Notes: generated by a model not told the origin, from the sequence alone. Numbered from the stretch's first letter, positions 27,875 through 38,978 are shown. The stretch: 64,000 nt of DNA from Acetobacter oryzoeni (GCF_004014775.2 NZ_CP042808.1:2567001-2631000), one strand, 5' to 3'. Program-made: numbers and translations.

Positions 27875-29134
27875 TTATGACTGACGATAGCGGAAGATAT
27901 TCAAATCTGCCGCATCAATATCAGGCTTTTTGTTGGACATAAGATCTGCCAACACTTTGCCGGAACCACATGCCATGGTCCACCCAAGCGTGCCATGCCC
28001 GGTGTTAAGGAACAGATTGTCCAAACCTGTGCGTCCAATAACCGGTGTGCCATCTGGAGTCATCGGGCGCAGACCTGTCCAGAAAAGTGCCTGCTCTACA
28101 TCGCAACATCCGGGAAACAGATCTGTTACAGAATGTTCCAATGTTTCACGCCGGGGTTTACGCAAACGGCGGCTAAAACCAGCCAGTTCTGCCGTGCCCC
28201 CAATACGCACCCTATCCCCCAAACGGGTAATACCAATTTTGAAGGTTTCATCCATAATTGTAGAAACAGGCGCTGCATCTGCATTTTGAATAGATGCTGT
28301 GAGCGAATAACCTTTTACGGGATAAACTGGAAGATCAATCCCCAAAGGCCGTAGCAGTGCGGGAGAGAAACTGCCCAATGACAGCACATAGGAATCTGCC
28401 GTTAATACGCCGCGAGAGGTTTCTATACCCGTTACACGCCCACTTTCAGACCGAACACGGCGCACAACCGTATCATACAGAAACTTTACGCCGGCTTCCT
28501 GCGCCATGCTGGCCAGACGCTGTGTGAATTTAAAGGCATCTCCGGTTTCATCACCCGGCAAACGCAAACCACCAACAATCTTTTGGCGAGATGCTGCAAG
28601 ACCCGGCTCTGCCGCTACGCAGCCATCTACATCCAAAAGTTCGTAGGGGACATTATACTGTTTAAGAACAGCAATATCCTTGGCTGTTGCATCAAGCTGC
28701 TTCTGGGTTCTAAAAACCTGTAGCGTGCCCTGCTGGCGGTCATCATACGTGATGCCTGTGGTCGCACGTAAATCCTGCATGACATCACGGCTGTATTCAG
28801 CCAAACGCACCATACGGCCCTTGTTACGGTCATACGCAGCGGCCGTGCAGTTTTCCAGCATCTGAAAAAGCCATTTCCACAAATGCGGGTCTGGCATGGG
28901 CCAAAATACAAATGGCCGATACTTCATCAGCAGCCAGCTAATGGATTTAAGCGGCACACCCGGGCCAGCCCATGGCGCAGAATAACCGGGAGAAACCTGC
29001 CCCGCATTGGCAAAACTGGTTTCCATACCAGCTTCCGGCTGGCGGTCCACCACTGTAACTTCATGCCCGGCCTTAGCCAGATACCAGGCAGATGTAACCC
29101 CTACAACACCACTTCCCAGAACCAGAATTTTCAT
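27875..29134 (-). CDS. dadA: D-amino acid dehydrogenase
   Basis: 419 residues. The N-terminal FAD-binding Rossmann motif is [19 protein letters not shown]. The substrate-domain motif [19 protein letters not shown] is diagnostic of DadA, and the C-terminus has [20 protein letters not shown]. The enzyme oxidises D-alanine and other D-amino acids, passing electrons to the respiratory chain at the inner membrane. It lies 30 bp downstream of the alanine racemase gene, giving the L-Ala to D-Ala to pyruvate route. Confidence 0.96.
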   Translation of the reverse strand: MKILVLGSGVVGVTSAWYLAKAGHEVTVVDRQPEAGMETSFANAGQVSPGYSAPWAGPGVPLKSISWLLMKYRPFVFWPMPDPHLWKWLFQMLENCTAAAYDRNKGRMVRLAEYSRDVMQDLRATTGITYDDRQQGTLQVFRTQKQLDATAKDIAVLKQYNVPYELLDVDGCVAAEPGLAASRQKIVGGLRLPGDETGDAFKFTQRLASMAQEAGVKFLYDTVVRRVRSESGRVTGIETSRGVLTADSYVLSLGSFSPALLRPLGIDLPVYPVKGYSLTASIQNADAAPVSTIMDETFKIGITRLGDRVRIGGTAELAGFSRRLRKPRRETLEHSVTDLFPGCCDVEQALFWTGLRPMTPDGTPVIGRTGLDNLFLNTGHGTLGWTMACGSGKVLADLMSNKKPDIDAADLNIFRYRQS

Positions 29135-29164
29135 TTCTGCTTATCTTTCTGTTGGGTAAACTGT

Positions 29165-30310
29165 TCAGGCAGCCGCTGTGTAAACGCGATGATAGCGCCG
29201 CCCCAGAGATGTCAGTACTTCGTAACCAATTGTGCCTTCTGCTTTGGCTACAGCAGCTACGCCGTAAGACTCGTTCAGAAGTTCCACCATGCTATCTTCC
29301 TCCAGCAGGCCTTCCGGCACCGCAGAAAGATCAACAGTCATGGAATCCATAGAAATTCGGCCCAGAATTGGCAGCCGATAGCCCTTATACCAAGCGCATC
29401 CTGCAGCAGCCCCGGCGCGGGCAAAACCATCTGCGTAACCGGTAGCAATAGTGGCAACACGGCACGGGCCACTGGCTTGCCATGTCAGCCCGTAACCTAC
29501 CCGGTCTCCCTTGGATAAATGACGAATTTGCAGAATATGCGCTTGCAGGCCAACCACAGGCTTAAGCGGGTTATCACCCTCATTCTGTGGTGCCACGCCA
29601 TATAAAGCAGCACCGGGGCGGACAAGATCAAAATGAAACTGCGGCCCCAGAAAAATACCGGATGATGCAGAAAGGCTTAAAGCAGCTTTGGGGAGCACAT
29701 GCGCATAGGCCTCAAACCGTTCACGCTGCATGGTATTTGCTGGATTTTCAGGGGTATCGGCACAAGCCAGATGGCTCATAACCAAACTGACAGACAAACC
29801 TGTAAGAAGTTCTGGAGACGCTGCTAGCGTATCAATATCAGCTTCTGAAAGCCCAAAACGGGACATACCCGTATCAAGCTGAATGGCGACATCCAAGGGT
29901 TTGCCTATCTTGGCAGCCAGATTTCGCAAAACTGCAATTTGTTCCAAACTATTGAGAACAGGCCGCAGGTTGTTGCGTACACATACTTCAGCAGCTTCTG
30001 GCCGAGGGCCATGTAACACCGTGATAGATGTATGAGGAGATAAATAGGGCCTAAGGGCAAGCCCTTCATCTACATGTGCGACAAAAAAATGCTTTGCACC
30101 GACATTTTCCAAAACGGGGGCCACTTGCGCAACACCAAGCCCATAGGCATCAGCCTTAACCACTGCAGCACAAGCCGTTTTGCCCAACCGGCTTACAAGG
30201 TAGCGATAATTTTCAGCAATAGCGGACAGATTAACCGTGAGAACCGCCCCCGCGCGAGATGCAGGCCACATTGTTCTAGCTGAGGACGAAACAGTATTCA
30301 CAACCGCCAC
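29165..30310 (-). CDS. Alanine racemase
   Basis: 381 residues. The PLP lysine is Lys52 in VVKADAYGLG; the second catalytic residue is the Tyr of DRVGYGLTWQ. The enzyme makes D-alanine for peptidoglycan and feeds DadA next door, so the catabolic dadX role is likely. The start is uncertain: GTG 30310 has AAGG immediately before it, while the GTG three codons later (30301) has AAGGG at better spacing. The divergent lrp-like gene probably regulates it. Confidence 0.95.
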   Translation of the reverse strand: MAVVNTVSSSARTMWPASRAGAVLTVNLSAIAENYRYLVSRLGKTACAAVVKADAYGLGVAQVAPVLENVGAKHFFVAHVDEGLALRPYLSPHTSITVLHGPRPEAAEVCVRNNLRPVLNSLEQIAVLRNLAAKIGKPLDVAIQLDTGMSRFGLSEADIDTLAASPELLTGLSVSLVMSHLACADTPENPANTMQRERFEAYAHVLPKAALSLSASSGIFLGPQFHFDLVRPGAALYGVAPQNEGDNPLKPVVGLQAHILQIRHLSKGDRVGYGLTWQASGPCRVATIATGYADGFARAGAAAGCAWYKGYRLPILGRISMDSMTVDLSAVPEGLLEEDSMVELLNESYGVAAVAKAEGTIGYEVLTSLGRRYHRVYTAAA

Positions 30311-30395
30311 CCTTATTTGTTTCGGTTTCAGAATTTTAACAGGTGTTTTGTAAGATATCCTGCCTGTGTGTTGCAGAACATATTATTTTTCCTGT

Positions 30396-30410
30396 ATTTT
30401 AGAATAAAAT
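30396..30410. promoter_or_regulatory. Candidate Lrp/AsnC operator
   Basis: A perfect inverted repeat ATTTTA-GAA-TAAAAT in the 128-bp region between divergent alr and the Lrp-family gene. Lrp-type proteins bind such AT-rich palindromes next to their own genes. Nearby A/T-rich half-sites (TATTATTTTT) could be further contacts. Confidence 0.5.
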
Positions 30411-30438
30411 TTCAATACCAGACCATAAAAGACAGATT

Positions 30439-30891
30439 ATGCCAGATCGTGTAACCGAAGCCATTTTACGGCACCTTGAACACAATGGCCGCTTGAGCAA
30501 TGCAGAGCTGGCTGCAAAAGTGGGGCTTTCTCCTTCTGCCTGTCTGCGCCGCGTGCGCATGCTTGAACAACAGGGCACCATACAAGGCTACCACGCCATT
30601 ATTGCTCGGCAGAAAAGCCCGGCAGTTGCCACCATTATTGTGCAGATCACGCTGGAAAAGCAGACAGAGGAATGCCTTCGGCGTTTTGAAAGCCGCATTA
30701 AAGAATGTGCTGATGTTAAGGAATGTTACCTGATGACAGGTGATGCTGATTATCTACTACGCGTAGAAGCCCGAGACATGCAGGATTATGAGCGTATCCA
30801 CAAAGAGGAATTATCCCGCATGCCGGGTGTAGTGCGTATTCAAAGCAACTTTGCCATTCGCCCCGTTGTGCAACAGGGCAAATGTAGCTGA
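30439..30891 (+). CDS. Lrp/AsnC family transcriptional regulator
   Basis: 150 residues. N-terminal winged helix-turn-helix (NAELAAKVGLSPSACLRRVRML), then the RAM/AsnC ligand-binding domain (VKECYLMTGDADYLLRVEA). Lrp-like proteins sense amino acids. Its divergence from alr-dadA and the palindrome between them suggest it controls alanine catabolism, as Lrp or DadR does in other bacteria. It converges on rbfA with a 4-bp gap and no clear terminator. Confidence 0.93.
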   Translation: MPDRVTEAILRHLEHNGRLSNAELAAKVGLSPSACLRRVRMLEQQGTIQGYHAIIARQKSPAVATIIVQITLEKQTEECLRRFESRIKECADVKECYLMTGDADYLLRVEARDMQDYERIHKEELSRMPGVVRIQSNFAIRPVVQQGKCS

Positions 30892-30895
30892 ATAA

Positions 30896-31360
30896 CTAGT
30901 CTTCCGACTCTTCATCTTCCGATGATGCATTGAGATCACGCTGCACTTCTGGAGAACGCAGCAGTGTATCCATATGCATGGCCGTATCCAGCGCTGTATC
31001 TGGCTGGAAATGCAGTTCCGGCACAGTACGCGCACGTATTTTATGCGCAAGCTGTGTTCTCAACCACGGAGCTACTCGTTTTAAAGCGGGCAGAAGTTCC
31101 GCAACATCGCTACGACCCAAACGAGTAATAAAAACTGTTGCGTGACGAAAATCTGGAGAAAGCCGAACCTCTGTAACCGTAAGGTCAACGTCTGCCAGAT
31201 CCGGATCACGAAACGTGGTGCGTGCAAAAATTTCAGCCAGCACACGCCGCACTTCTTCCCCCACCCGCAACTGACGCTGGGAGGGGCCAGATGGAGCAAG
31301 ACCGGCGAGATACCCCGCCGGTCCTGCTACTTTACTGCCTGATCCGTTCTTACGGCTCAT
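30896..31360 (-). CDS. rbfA: 30S ribosome-binding factor A
   Basis: 154 residues. RbfA is a KH-like protein needed for late maturation of 16S rRNA. The core is [21 protein letters not shown] through [19 protein letters not shown]. An acidic C-terminus (SSEDEESED) and a Gly/Ser/Ala N-terminus extend it. It overlaps infB by 4 bp and is the last gene of the rimP operon. Confidence 0.95.
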   Translation of the reverse strand: MSRKNGSGSKVAGPAGYLAGLAPSGPSQRQLRVGEEVRRVLAEIFARTTFRDPDLADVDLTVTEVRLSPDFRHATVFITRLGRSDVAELLPALKRVAPWLRTQLAHKIRARTVPELHFQPDTALDTAMHMDTLLRSPEVQRDLNASSEDEESED

Positions 31361-34026
31361 GCTGGAACCAGCTCACTTTCAAAGCATTCCACCACATCGC
31401 CTTCGCGCAGATCATTGTAGCCTGCAAAGGAAAGGCCACATTCGTAACCCTTGCTGACTTCCTTCACATCGTCCTTGAAGCGCTTGAGCTGGCTCAAATC
31501 ACCTTCATGAACCACTACGCCATCACGCAGCAGACGCACGCCACAGCCGCGTTTGACAACGCCTTCCGTAACGTAACAGCCAGCCACTTTGCCCACCTTG
31601 CTGATTTCGAACACACGGCGGATTTCGGCATAACCCAGGAACTTTTCACGGTGCTTAGGTGCCTGCTTACCACGCACAAGCTGTTCCACATCATCAGCAA
31701 CCTGATAGATGATGGAATAGTAGCGGATATCTACACCTTCGCGCTGCGCCAGCTGGCGTGCCTGTGCTGTGGCGCGCACGTTGAATGCAATAATCACTGC
31801 ATCCGACGCCTTACCAAGCTGCACATCGCTTTCCGTGATCTGACCAACAGAAGCATTCAGAACGCGAACGCCCACTTCTTCATTTGCCAGCTTGAGCACA
31901 GTTGTCTGAATAGCTTCTGCAGAACCCTGAACGTCTGCCTTGATCAGAACAGAAACCTCTTTCTGATCACCCGCCTGAATACGGGCCAGCATCTGATCCA
32001 GCGTACCACGAGCCGCCACCTGACCAGCCACCTGATGTTCTTTCAGCTTACGCTGACGGAACTCGGAAATCTCACGTGCGCGGTTTTCGTTTTCAACCAC
32101 CACGAACGGAGCACCAGCAGATGGCACACCAGAGAGACCCAGCACTTCAACCGGCATGGAAGGCCCTGCATCCGTAACCTGACGGCCACGATCATCCAGC
32201 AGAGCACGCACCCGGCCCCATTCGGTGCCAGCAACCACGATATCGCCTTTATGCAGCGTGCCTTTTTGCACCAGCACAGAGGCAACAGAACCGCGACCAC
32301 GATCCAGACGGCTTTCAATAACGGCACCTTCAGCAGCCCGGTCCGGGTTTGCCTTCAGTTCCAGAATTTCTGCCTGCAGAAGAATAGCTTCTTCCAGCTT
32401 GTCCAGCCCGGTACGTTTAAGCGCGGAAACTTCGATATCCTGAACGTCACCGCCCATGGATTCTACCACAATTTCGTGGCTCAGAAGTTCCTGACGCACC
32501 CGATCAGGCTTGGCACCCGGCTTGTCGATCTTGTTGATGGCAACAATCATCGGCACGTTTGCAGCCTTGGCATGCTTAATGGCTTCAACCGTCTGCGGCA
32601 TAACACCATCATCAGCCGCCACAACCAGCACCACCACATCCGTAATGGAAGCACCGCGGGCACGCATAGCCGTAAAGGCTTCATGGCCCGGCGTATCCAG
32701 GAATGTGATCTTGGAGCCGGAAGGCAGCGTAACCTGGTAAGCCCCGATATGCTGGGTAATACCGCCGGCTTCTCCACCCGCAACGTCTGTTGTGCGCAGA
32801 GCATCCAGCAGAGATGTCTTACCGTGGTCAACATGCCCCATGATTGTCACAACCGGCGGACGTGGACGCAGATCTTCCGGTGCGTCTTCCACACCTTCAA
32901 TCCCCAGTTCAACGTCTGCTTCAGAAACACGGCGCACGCGGTGGCCGAATTCTTCAACAATCAGTTCAGCCGTATCAGCATCAATGGTCTGAGTGACAGT
33001 TGCCATTACGCCCATTTTCATCAGCGCTTTGATAACTTCACCCTGACGGGCTGCCATACGGTTAGCCAGTTCCTGCACGGTAATGTTTTCCGGCAGAACC
33101 ACATCACGCACAACCTTCACCTGATCGGAGCGCAGACGTTCCAGTTCAGCCTGACGGCGTTCACGTTCGCGCTGACGACGGACAGATGCGAGTGAACGCG
33201 TCTTATCGTCATCACCTTCAATCGCGGCCTGCACGTCAATACGGCCTGCACGACGGCCACCGCCGACATCGGACTTACGACCGCCACCACTTTTGCGATG
33301 GTTACCAGCAGGTGTTTTACGAGATGCACCACGGCGCGGCGCATCATCACTTTCCATGTCACGACCACTACGCAGACGCAATGTCTGCGCAGACGCTGGT
33401 TCTTTTTCCTTGGCTTCAGCAGGCTGAGAGCGTGAAGGAACAGGCTTCAGCGGCTTGGCTGGCATAATTGCACGTTCAGCCAACGGACGCAGACGCCCAA
33501 CCGGCGGAGCCAGCGTTACTTCACCCGGAATGGGCACAGCAGAAACAACTGGTTCTTTCACGGCAATAGGCTGAATGGATTCAATGCGCGATTTGCGCTC
33601 ATCCTCTTCAGCCGCAGCCTTTGCGGCTTCGGCTTCTTCAGCCGCGCGCTTATCTTCTTCTTCCTTACGACGTGCTTCTTCAGCAGCCGAAAGAATACGA
33701 ATTTTTTCAGCTTCGCGCTGCTCGGCTTCACGCCGTGCGGCTTCTTCCGCTGCTTTTTTCTGTTCCGCCAGCACACGCTGACGCATGGCCAGTTCAGCGG
33801 CTGTTAGCGTACGACCGCCACCGCGCGCTCCACCGGCACGTCCGCCAGAGCCACCCGGCCCGGCACCACGTTTTTTGCGCACTTCAACCTGCACAACCTT
33901 GGAGCGGCCATGACTGAAACTTTGCCGCACGGACCCGGCATCAACCGTCCGTCCGACCTCCGAACGCCCTGCCGGCCGAAGGGACAAACGCCCCTTACCC
34001 TGATCCTGATCCTTGCCTTCGCTCAT
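31357..34026 (-). CDS. infB: Translation initiation factor IF-2
   Basis: 889 residues. A long, charged Ala/Glu/Arg-rich N-terminal region (about 1-300) with an Arg/Gly stretch precedes the GTPase domain: G1 [16 protein letters not shown]2 [13 protein letters not shown]3 [12 protein letters not shown]4 NKIDKPGA. Domains II-IV follow and end with [21 protein letters not shown]-2 places initiator tRNA on the 30S subunit. It overlaps rbfA and the YlxR-like gene by 4 bp each. Confidence 0.98.
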   Translation of the reverse strand: MSEGKDQDQGKGRLSLRPAGRSEVGRTVDAGSVRQSFSHGRSKVVQVEVRKKRGAGPGGSGGRAGGARGGGRTLTAAELAMRQRVLAEQKKAAEEAARREAEQREAEKIRILSAAEEARRKEEEDKRAAEEAEAAKAAAEEDERKSRIESIQPIAVKEPVVSAVPIPGEVTLAPPVGRLRPLAERAIMPAKPLKPVPSRSQPAEAKEKEPASAQTLRLRSGRDMESDDAPRRGASRKTPAGNHRKSGGGRKSDVGGGRRAGRIDVQAAIEGDDDKTRSLASVRRQRERERRQAELERLRSDQVKVVRDVVLPENITVQELANRMAARQGEVIKALMKMGVMATVTQTIDADTAELIVEEFGHRVRRVSEADVELGIEGVEDAPEDLRPRPPVVTIMGHVDHGKTSLLDALRTTDVAGGEAGGITQHIGAYQVTLPSGSKITFLDTPGHEAFTAMRARGASITDVVVLVVAADDGVMPQTVEAIKHAKAANVPMIVAINKIDKPGAKPDRVRQELLSHEIVVESMGGDVQDIEVSALKRTGLDKLEEAILLQAEILELKANPDRAAEGAVIESRLDRGRGSVASVLVQKGTLHKGDIVVAGTEWGRVRALLDDRGRQVTDAGPSMPVEVLGLSGVPSAGAPFVVVENENRAREISEFRQRKLKEHQVAGQVAARGTLDQMLARIQAGDQKEVSVLIKADVQGSAEAIQTTVLKLANEEVGVRVLNASVGQITESDVQLGKASDAVIIAFNVRATAQARQLAQREGVDIRYYSIIYQVADDVEQLVRGKQAPKHREKFLGYAEIRRVFEISKVGKVAGCYVTEGVVKRGCGVRLLRDGVVVHEGDLSQLKRFKDDVKEVSKGYECGLSFAGYNDLREGDVVECFESELVPA

Positions 34027-34673
34027 TGACCCGCCTGTTCACACCCATGCGCCGGAAAGGTCCGGGGCATGCGAGGGCCGCCTTCAGCAACCCCCGTAAA
34101 ACGCTTATTCTCACAACGTAAGCGCTGTGCCAGCCCACCGGCTGAAAGCGCTACGTTCACCACTCGTTCCCGCCCAAAAATCTTTGCCAGATCTTCAGAT
34201 GACAACGCCTCAACGACAGGAATATCGCGTTGGCCGGAAACCAGCCTTTCCCGCTCTTCCCTGCTTCCATCCAGCGCATGAACAACAATGGCAGCTTTAC
34301 GCTGTACCAGCCATTCTCGCACCTTCATAAATCCACTTGTAGCCTGACCAGCTCTGCGAGCCAGCCCTACAAGTTCACTCATCCGCCGGAGTAGCCCCGC
34401 TTCTACACGGGCTACTATATCTTCCGGCACCTTAACCTGCTGGCGTGCGGCGCGTGAAAAAACGCCCCGGGCACGCGCCTGTTCTATCACATCCCGGCGG
34501 GGGCTCAACCATATTCCCCGCCCCGGCAGACGTGCATCCAGATCAGGCACCACTTCACCAGATGGTGAAATTACAAACCGGATCATTAAAGAAGGTTCGC
34601 CTTCTTCACGCGTTACCGCGCACCTCCGAAGGCTGCCTTTCTCTTCTGTTTCTGGCAAGAAATCACCACCCAC
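34023..34673 (-). CDS. YlxR-type RNA-binding protein with L7Ae-like C-terminal domain
   Basis: 216 residues from a GTG start. Residues 15-85 match YlxR/DUF448 ([33 protein letters not shown]). The following part ([20 protein letters not shown]) resembles the L7Ae/YlxQ fold, so two proteins that are separate in Bacillus are joined here, as is usual in alphaproteobacteria. YlxR (RnpM) has been linked to RNase P regulation in Gram-positive bacteria; the role here is unknown. It lies between nusA and infB. Confidence 0.9.
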   Translation of the reverse strand: MGGDFLPETEEKGSLRRCAVTREEGEPSLMIRFVISPSGEVVPDLDARLPGRGIWLSPRRDVIEQARARGVFSRAARQQVKVPEDIVARVEAGLLRRMSELVGLARRAGQATSGFMKVREWLVQRKAAIVVHALDGSREERERLVSGQRDIPVVEALSSEDLAKIFGRERVVNVALSAGGLAQRLRCENKRFTGVAEGGPRMPRTFPAHGCEQAGQ

Positions 34674-34686
34674 TTTATATCAGGCC

Positions 34687-36231
34687 TCAGGCGTTGGCCT
34701 CACCTTCCTTGATATCGGAAGGCTGCTGATTTTCATCCTCAAACCAATGAGCACGTGCTGCCATGATAATTTCATTGGCGGCATCTTCCTCAATGGCATC
34801 GGTGCCCAAGATCTCAACCAGCTCATCGCCAGCCAGATCTGCAAGGTCGTCTAAGGTTTTTACACCTTTTTCACCCAATGTCACAAGCATCTGGTTTGTA
34901 AACACGCCCATATCGGCAATCTCGTCCACAACACCAAGCTCTTTCCGCCGATCATCAAGCTTTTGTTCCTGCTGAACCAGATAAGATTCAGCGCGCTGAA
35001 CCAGCTCCTGAACCACCGACTCGTCAAAACCTTCAATGCCAATCAGTTCATCAGGATCAGCAAAAGCCAGTTCTTCGATGGAGTGGAAACCTTCTGTGAC
35101 GAGCAGACCTGCAATCACATCATCCACATCCAGAGCTTCAACAAACAGCGCTGTCCGACGACGGAACTCTTCCTGGCGGCGCTCGGATTCTTCCGCTTCT
35201 GTCAGGATATCAATATCCCAACGAGTCAGCTGGCTGGCCAGACGGACGTTCTGCCCACGGCGGCCAATAGCCAGAGAAAGCTGCTCATCCGGCACAACCA
35301 CTTCTACGCGTCCGGCTTCTTCATCCATCACCACTTTGCTGACTTCAGCCGGAGCCAGTGCATTCACCACAAAAGTAGCGGCCTGCGGGCTCCACGGGAT
35401 GATATCGATCTTTTCGCCCTGCAACTCGGCCACAACGGCCTGCACACGGGAACCGCGCATACCAACGCAAGCCCCAACAGGGTCAATAGACGCATCACGA
35501 GAAATCACAGCCATTTTGGCACGAGAACCCGGGTCACGCGCAACGGCCTTAATTTCAATAATGCCATCATAAATTTCAGGCACTTCCTGCGCAAACAGCT
35601 TGGCCAAAAAGGCCGGATGCGTGCGAGACAGGAAAATCTGCGGACCACGTGGTTCATCACGCACATCATAAATGTAAGCGCGCACGCGGTCTGAGTTACG
35701 GAACGTTTCACGCGGGATCAGCTCATCACGCCGAAGCAGCGCTTCTGCCGAACCAATTTCAACCAGCAGGTTACCGTATTCGGTCCGCTTAACGGTACCG
35801 TTTACGATTTCGCCAACGCGATCCTTGAATTCATTATACTGGCGCTTGCGTTCATATTCACGCACGCGCTGCACAATCACCTGTTTGGCGGTTTGCGCAG
35901 CAATACGGCCAAAATCGATCGGAGGCAGTGGATCGATCAGATATTCGCCTGCCTGAATTTCAGGGCGAAACTTGCGGGCAATGGAGAGCGCAATCTGCGT
36001 ATCTTCATTTTCCACTTCGTCCACCACTTCCGTCCAGCGGGACAGACGCACATCACCTGTCTTGCGGTCGATGGTGGCACGAATGTCCTTTTCGTGCCCA
36101 TATTTGGCGCGTCCGGCTTTCTGGATCGCCTGTTCCATGGCTTCCAGCACTTCTTCACGCTCGATACCTTTCTCGCGCGAGACAGCGTCTGCAACCAGCA
36201 AAAGTTCAGGACGGGAAACAGAGGTATCCAT
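34687..36231 (-). CDS. nusA: Transcription termination/antitermination protein NusA
   Basis: 514 residues. N-terminal RNA polymerase-binding domain, S1 domain (GEIVNGTVKRTEYGNLLVEI), two KH domains (GACVGMRGSRVQAVVAEL; AIGRRGQNVRLASQLTRW), and C-terminal acidic helical repeats. NusA modulates pausing, termination and antitermination. Second gene of the rimP operon, 30 bp after rimP. Confidence 0.98.
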   Translation of the reverse strand: MDTSVSRPELLLVADAVSREKGIEREEVLEAMEQAIQKAGRAKYGHEKDIRATIDRKTGDVRLSRWTEVVDEVENEDTQIALSIARKFRPEIQAGEYLIDPLPPIDFGRIAAQTAKQVIVQRVREYERKRQYNEFKDRVGEIVNGTVKRTEYGNLLVEIGSAEALLRRDELIPRETFRNSDRVRAYIYDVRDEPRGPQIFLSRTHPAFLAKLFAQEVPEIYDGIIEIKAVARDPGSRAKMAVISRDASIDPVGACVGMRGSRVQAVVAELQGEKIDIIPWSPQAATFVVNALAPAEVSKVVMDEEAGRVEVVVPDEQLSLAIGRRGQNVRLASQLTRWDIDILTEAEESERRQEEFRRRTALFVEALDVDDVIAGLLVTEGFHSIEELAFADPDELIGIEGFDESVVQELVQRAESYLVQQEQKLDDRRKELGVVDEIADMGVFTNQMLVTLGEKGVKTLDDLADLAGDELVEILGTDAIEEDAANEIIMAARAHWFEDENQQPSDIKEGEANA

Positions 36232-36261
36232 ACTCTCAGCTCTCCAAAACAGGCAGCTTTA

Positions 36262-36867
36262 TCAATGCACCTTGGGCCCGGAAGAATCGTCGTCATTCTT
36301 CTGGGCGGGATCAGTGCCGGGCGCAGATTGCACCATACGGGCACTAGCTTCAATCAGAGCATCTGTCAGCACCAACCGTGCACGCCGGAGTTCTTCCAGC
36401 GGCAAGGCAACTTCCGTGCCATCATCCAGACGCATCCGCGCAACAGTTCCATCAGACCCCAGAACCGTACCGGAAAAGCGGCGGCGCCCATTTACCGGCA
36501 GCAGCACTTCTGCCTTGGCCTGGTGCCCGGCAAAGCGGTTCCAGTCCTTCGCACGGGTAAGGGGCCGATCTATCCCGGCAGAGGAAACTTCCAGCGTCCA
36601 CGCCCCGGGAATGGGGTCTTCAACATCCAGCACGGCACCTACCGCGTGGCTGATCCGTTCACAATCTTCCACATTGATCAGGGAACCGTCCTTGCGGTCT
36701 GCCATGATTTGCACAGTCGGACGCTCACGCCCCAGCACAGCAACACGCACAATCTCATAACCCATATCCTCAACGGCAGGGGCTATCAGCGCAGCAACGC
36801 GGGCTTCTAGGCCAGAGTGAGTAGAAAGGTCTGTATCCAATGCAAAAAAGGCGGCCGTCAAGGCCAC
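36262..36867 (-). CDS. rimP: Ribosome maturation factor RimP
   Basis: 201 residues. RimP assists 30S assembly. Signatures: [40 protein letters not shown] and [21 protein letters not shown]. The first gene of rimP-nusA-ylxR-infB-rbfA. The GTG start has GGGG directly adjacent, and in-frame TTG codons at residues 3 and 10 are alternatives, so the first ten residues are uncertain. The last 20 residues are an Asp/Pro-rich tail. Confidence 0.94.
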   Translation of the reverse strand: MALTAAFFALDTDLSTHSGLEARVAALIAPAVEDMGYEIVRVAVLGRERPTVQIMADRKDGSLINVEDCERISHAVGAVLDVEDPIPGAWTLEVSSAGIDRPLTRAKDWNRFAGHQAKAEVLLPVNGRRRFSGTVLGSDGTVARMRLDDGTEVALPLEELRRARLVLTDALIEASARMVQSAPGTDPAQKNDDDSSGPKVH

Positions 36868-37101
36868 CCCCCGAAACGTAAAACAAATTGAGAAGGATGG
36901 TTCTTTATGTAAGGGATGCAGAGTGAAACCGCAAGGGCAGAATAAAGTTACTGCCCGTTATGCAAATCTTTACCATTTATAAAAAACAATTTTACGGGCT
37001 GGATGCAAATTGCGCATTGCAGGGTGCGCCGGACATGCTTTTATTACCTCTATTGCGACATTTTTACCATCCTACACACCACTAAGGGCTGACCTTTCAA
37101 T

Positions 37102-37698
37102 ATGCACAAAGAGCCAGAACCCGCATGGAAGCCACAGCCGCAACCTCAGGCAGCAGATAAACCCTCTGGCGTGCGCATGGCTCTGATAGGGCTAGCTACA
37201 TGCGTTATCATGGCTGGAGCTGGTGTGCATTTTATGGGTGGAGGACATGGAAATACCTCTACCCCCGCAGCAGAAAACAATACGCAAGACCACGATAACA
37301 GCGCCAACCGGATGGGGATTCCCCTTACGCTCATTGCCTCGCAAAAAGCGGCTCAAACCTTGGCAAAATCGAATTACACGGATCAGGAGCAGGCAGATAT
37401 TCTGGCCGGCATAAAACGGCGGGACATTCGCTTGGTGGCTATGCCTGTTTACGACGCCACAGGCGCTGGGGGCACCATTACCCTTATTTGCGGAGCATGG
37501 CACCAAACTGTGCATTTGTCCCCTACCCCGCAAACCGTCATTCTACCCATTACGATCAGCGGTAATGTTGATATCATACCAGCATCAGATCCTGGGCCTG
37601 CTGGCATTGGTAGCGGCGCTATTACGGTATTTGGCCCACAAACACTGCCGATTATGTATAAAGGGGATACTTTGCCACTAACGGTGATTGCGCAATGA
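37102..37698 (+). CDS. Single-span membrane protein, first gene of AAA+ operon
   Basis: 198 residues. A Pro-rich cytoplasmic N-terminus (about 1-24) is followed by one membrane span (MALIGLATCVIMAGAGVHF), an Asn/Asp-rich linker, and a C-terminal domain of about 110 residues predicted beta-rich (LVAMPVYDATGAGGTITLIC), probably periplasmic. No known family is recognised. Its stop overlaps the start of the AAA+ gene (ATGA), so the two are made together, and a physical partnership across the membrane is likely. Confidence 0.75.
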   Translation: MHKEPEPAWKPQPQPQAADKPSGVRMALIGLATCVIMAGAGVHFMGGGHGNTSTPAAENNTQDHDNSANRMGIPLTLIASQKAAQTLAKSNYTDQEQADILAGIKRRDIRLVAMPVYDATGAGGTITLICGAWHQTVHLSPTPQTVILPITISGNVDIIPASDPGPAGIGSGAITVFGPQTLPIMYKGDTLPLTVIAQ

Positions 37699-38978
37699 AG
37701 GGACTGTTACCCGCCCTAAACCGGCTGATGCCGTTGATGATGGTCATCTTTCTGGTGCTCGCCAGCATACAGATTGCCCTCAGCCTGCATCTTTCCCTGC
37801 ATTCCATTACGCATGTTTTGCAGTGGTGCGCTCCCGCGTGGCCAATTTTGGCCGCAAGTGGCATTATACTTACGGTAGCAGGGCTGCTGTTTGAAACACG
37901 CGCCGAAAAGCTAGCGCGCAAAGGGCTTTTACGCCGACGGGGATTCATCATGGACGTTCTTGCCAGACTGACCAACCGCGCCGCACTGGAAGAAATGATG
38001 GCGCGCGAGCAGCGTGAAACCACCATTGATGCGGAAGAACTGGCAGCCAACCTGCGGGCCCGCGTTATTGGGCAGGATCAGGTATGTGAGGATGTGGCTG
38101 TGCAGTTGCGCCGCCGCCTCGCCTTGCAGGTGCGCGGTAAACCAGTAGGCATTTTTCTGCTGGCAGGCCCCCCGGGCACAGGCAAAACCTATCTGGCCAA
38201 GCAGCTTGCCCGCCAGCTTGAACGCCCCTTGCTGCATTTTGACATGACACAGATGAGCAGCCCCCATGCCGCAACCCAGTTGTTTGGCTCCCCCAAAGGT
38301 TATGTAGGTTCAGACACTTACGGGAAGCTGACGGGCGGCCTGAAGGAAAAACCGGATGCTGTGGTGCTGCTGGACGAAATTGAAAAGGCGCACCCAGATG
38401 TGTTCAAAAAATTCCTGACAGCCTGGAATGACGGACACATTACCGAAGCCTCTACCGGGCAGCAGATTTCTACCGTACGCGCCATTTTTGTGCTGACATC
38501 GAACATTGCCACGGATGCGCTCACAGAAATTGCAGACCGCCTGCATGATGACCCGGACCGTATGCGTGCCGAATCGGTAGAAGCCCTGCGTCAGGCCGGG
38601 TTTGCCCCGGAAGTTCTAAACCGGTTGGACCGAATTTTCGTCTTCCGTCCGCTACAGGGTCTGGATATTGCCCGCGTGGCCGCGCTGGAAATTGAAACCA
38701 TGATTGAAAGCTACGGCCTGAAGGTAGAAACCGGCGGGATTGATGCTACCTTGCTGATGGATGTCATGCGCCGCCAGAGCCGCATGGGAGATGCAGCTTC
38801 TGCCCGCGATCTGGTGCGCTCCATTGAAGATATGATCAGCGAATCCCTGATTGTAGCCCGCCAGCAGGGCGCCAATATGGTGCGGCTGGTAAAGGAAGAT
38901 GATGGCGCTGTGGTTGCAAAAGTGGCGGATAACCGCACGGATGAAGGCGATAGCATCCATGCGCGCCTGATCCCATAA
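37695..38978 (+). CDS. Membrane-anchored single-ring ClpA/ClpB-type AAA+ ATPase
   Basis: 427 residues. Two N-terminal hydrophobic segments (about 11-33 and 46-66) anchor a cytoplasmic AAA+ module: Walker A GPPGTGKT (158-165), pore loop KGYVG (201-205), Walker B VVLLDE (223-228), sensor-1 Asn270, Arg finger Arg310 (NRLDRIF), sensor-2 Arg371, then a ClpB_D2-small-like lid. This corresponds to the second ring (AAA_2) of ClpB/ClpA only; there is no first ring, no Clp N-domain, no M-domain, and no evident IGF/L-type ClpP loop. It should be an active protein unfoldase or remodeller at the membrane. Targets are unknown. Confidence 0.88.
   Translation: MKGLLPALNRLMPLMMVIFLVLASIQIALSLHLSLHSITHVLQWCAPAWPILAASGIILTVAGLLFETRAEKLARKGLLRRRGFIMDVLARLTNRAALEEMMAREQRETTIDAEELAANLRARVIGQDQVCEDVAVQLRRRLALQVRGKPVGIFLLAGPPGTGKTYLAKQLARQLERPLLHFDMTQMSSPHAATQLFGSPKGYVGSDTYGKLTGGLKEKPDAVVLLDEIEKAHPDVFKKFLTAWNDGHITEASTGQQISTVRAIFVLTSNIATDALTEIADRLHDDPDRMRAESVEALRQAGFAPEVLNRLDRIFVFRPLQGLDIARVAALEIETMIESYGLKVETGGIDATLLMDVMRRQSRMGDAASARDLVRSIEDMISESLIVARQQGANMVRLVKEDDGAVVAKVADNRTDEGDSIHARLIP

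Noticed and set aside
31222..33195. A 657-codon open frame antisense to infB
   Set aside because: It lies wholly opposite the conserved GTPase and domain II-IV coding region of infB; its product is a low-complexity His/Asn/Phe-rich string without family features. It results from codon bias.
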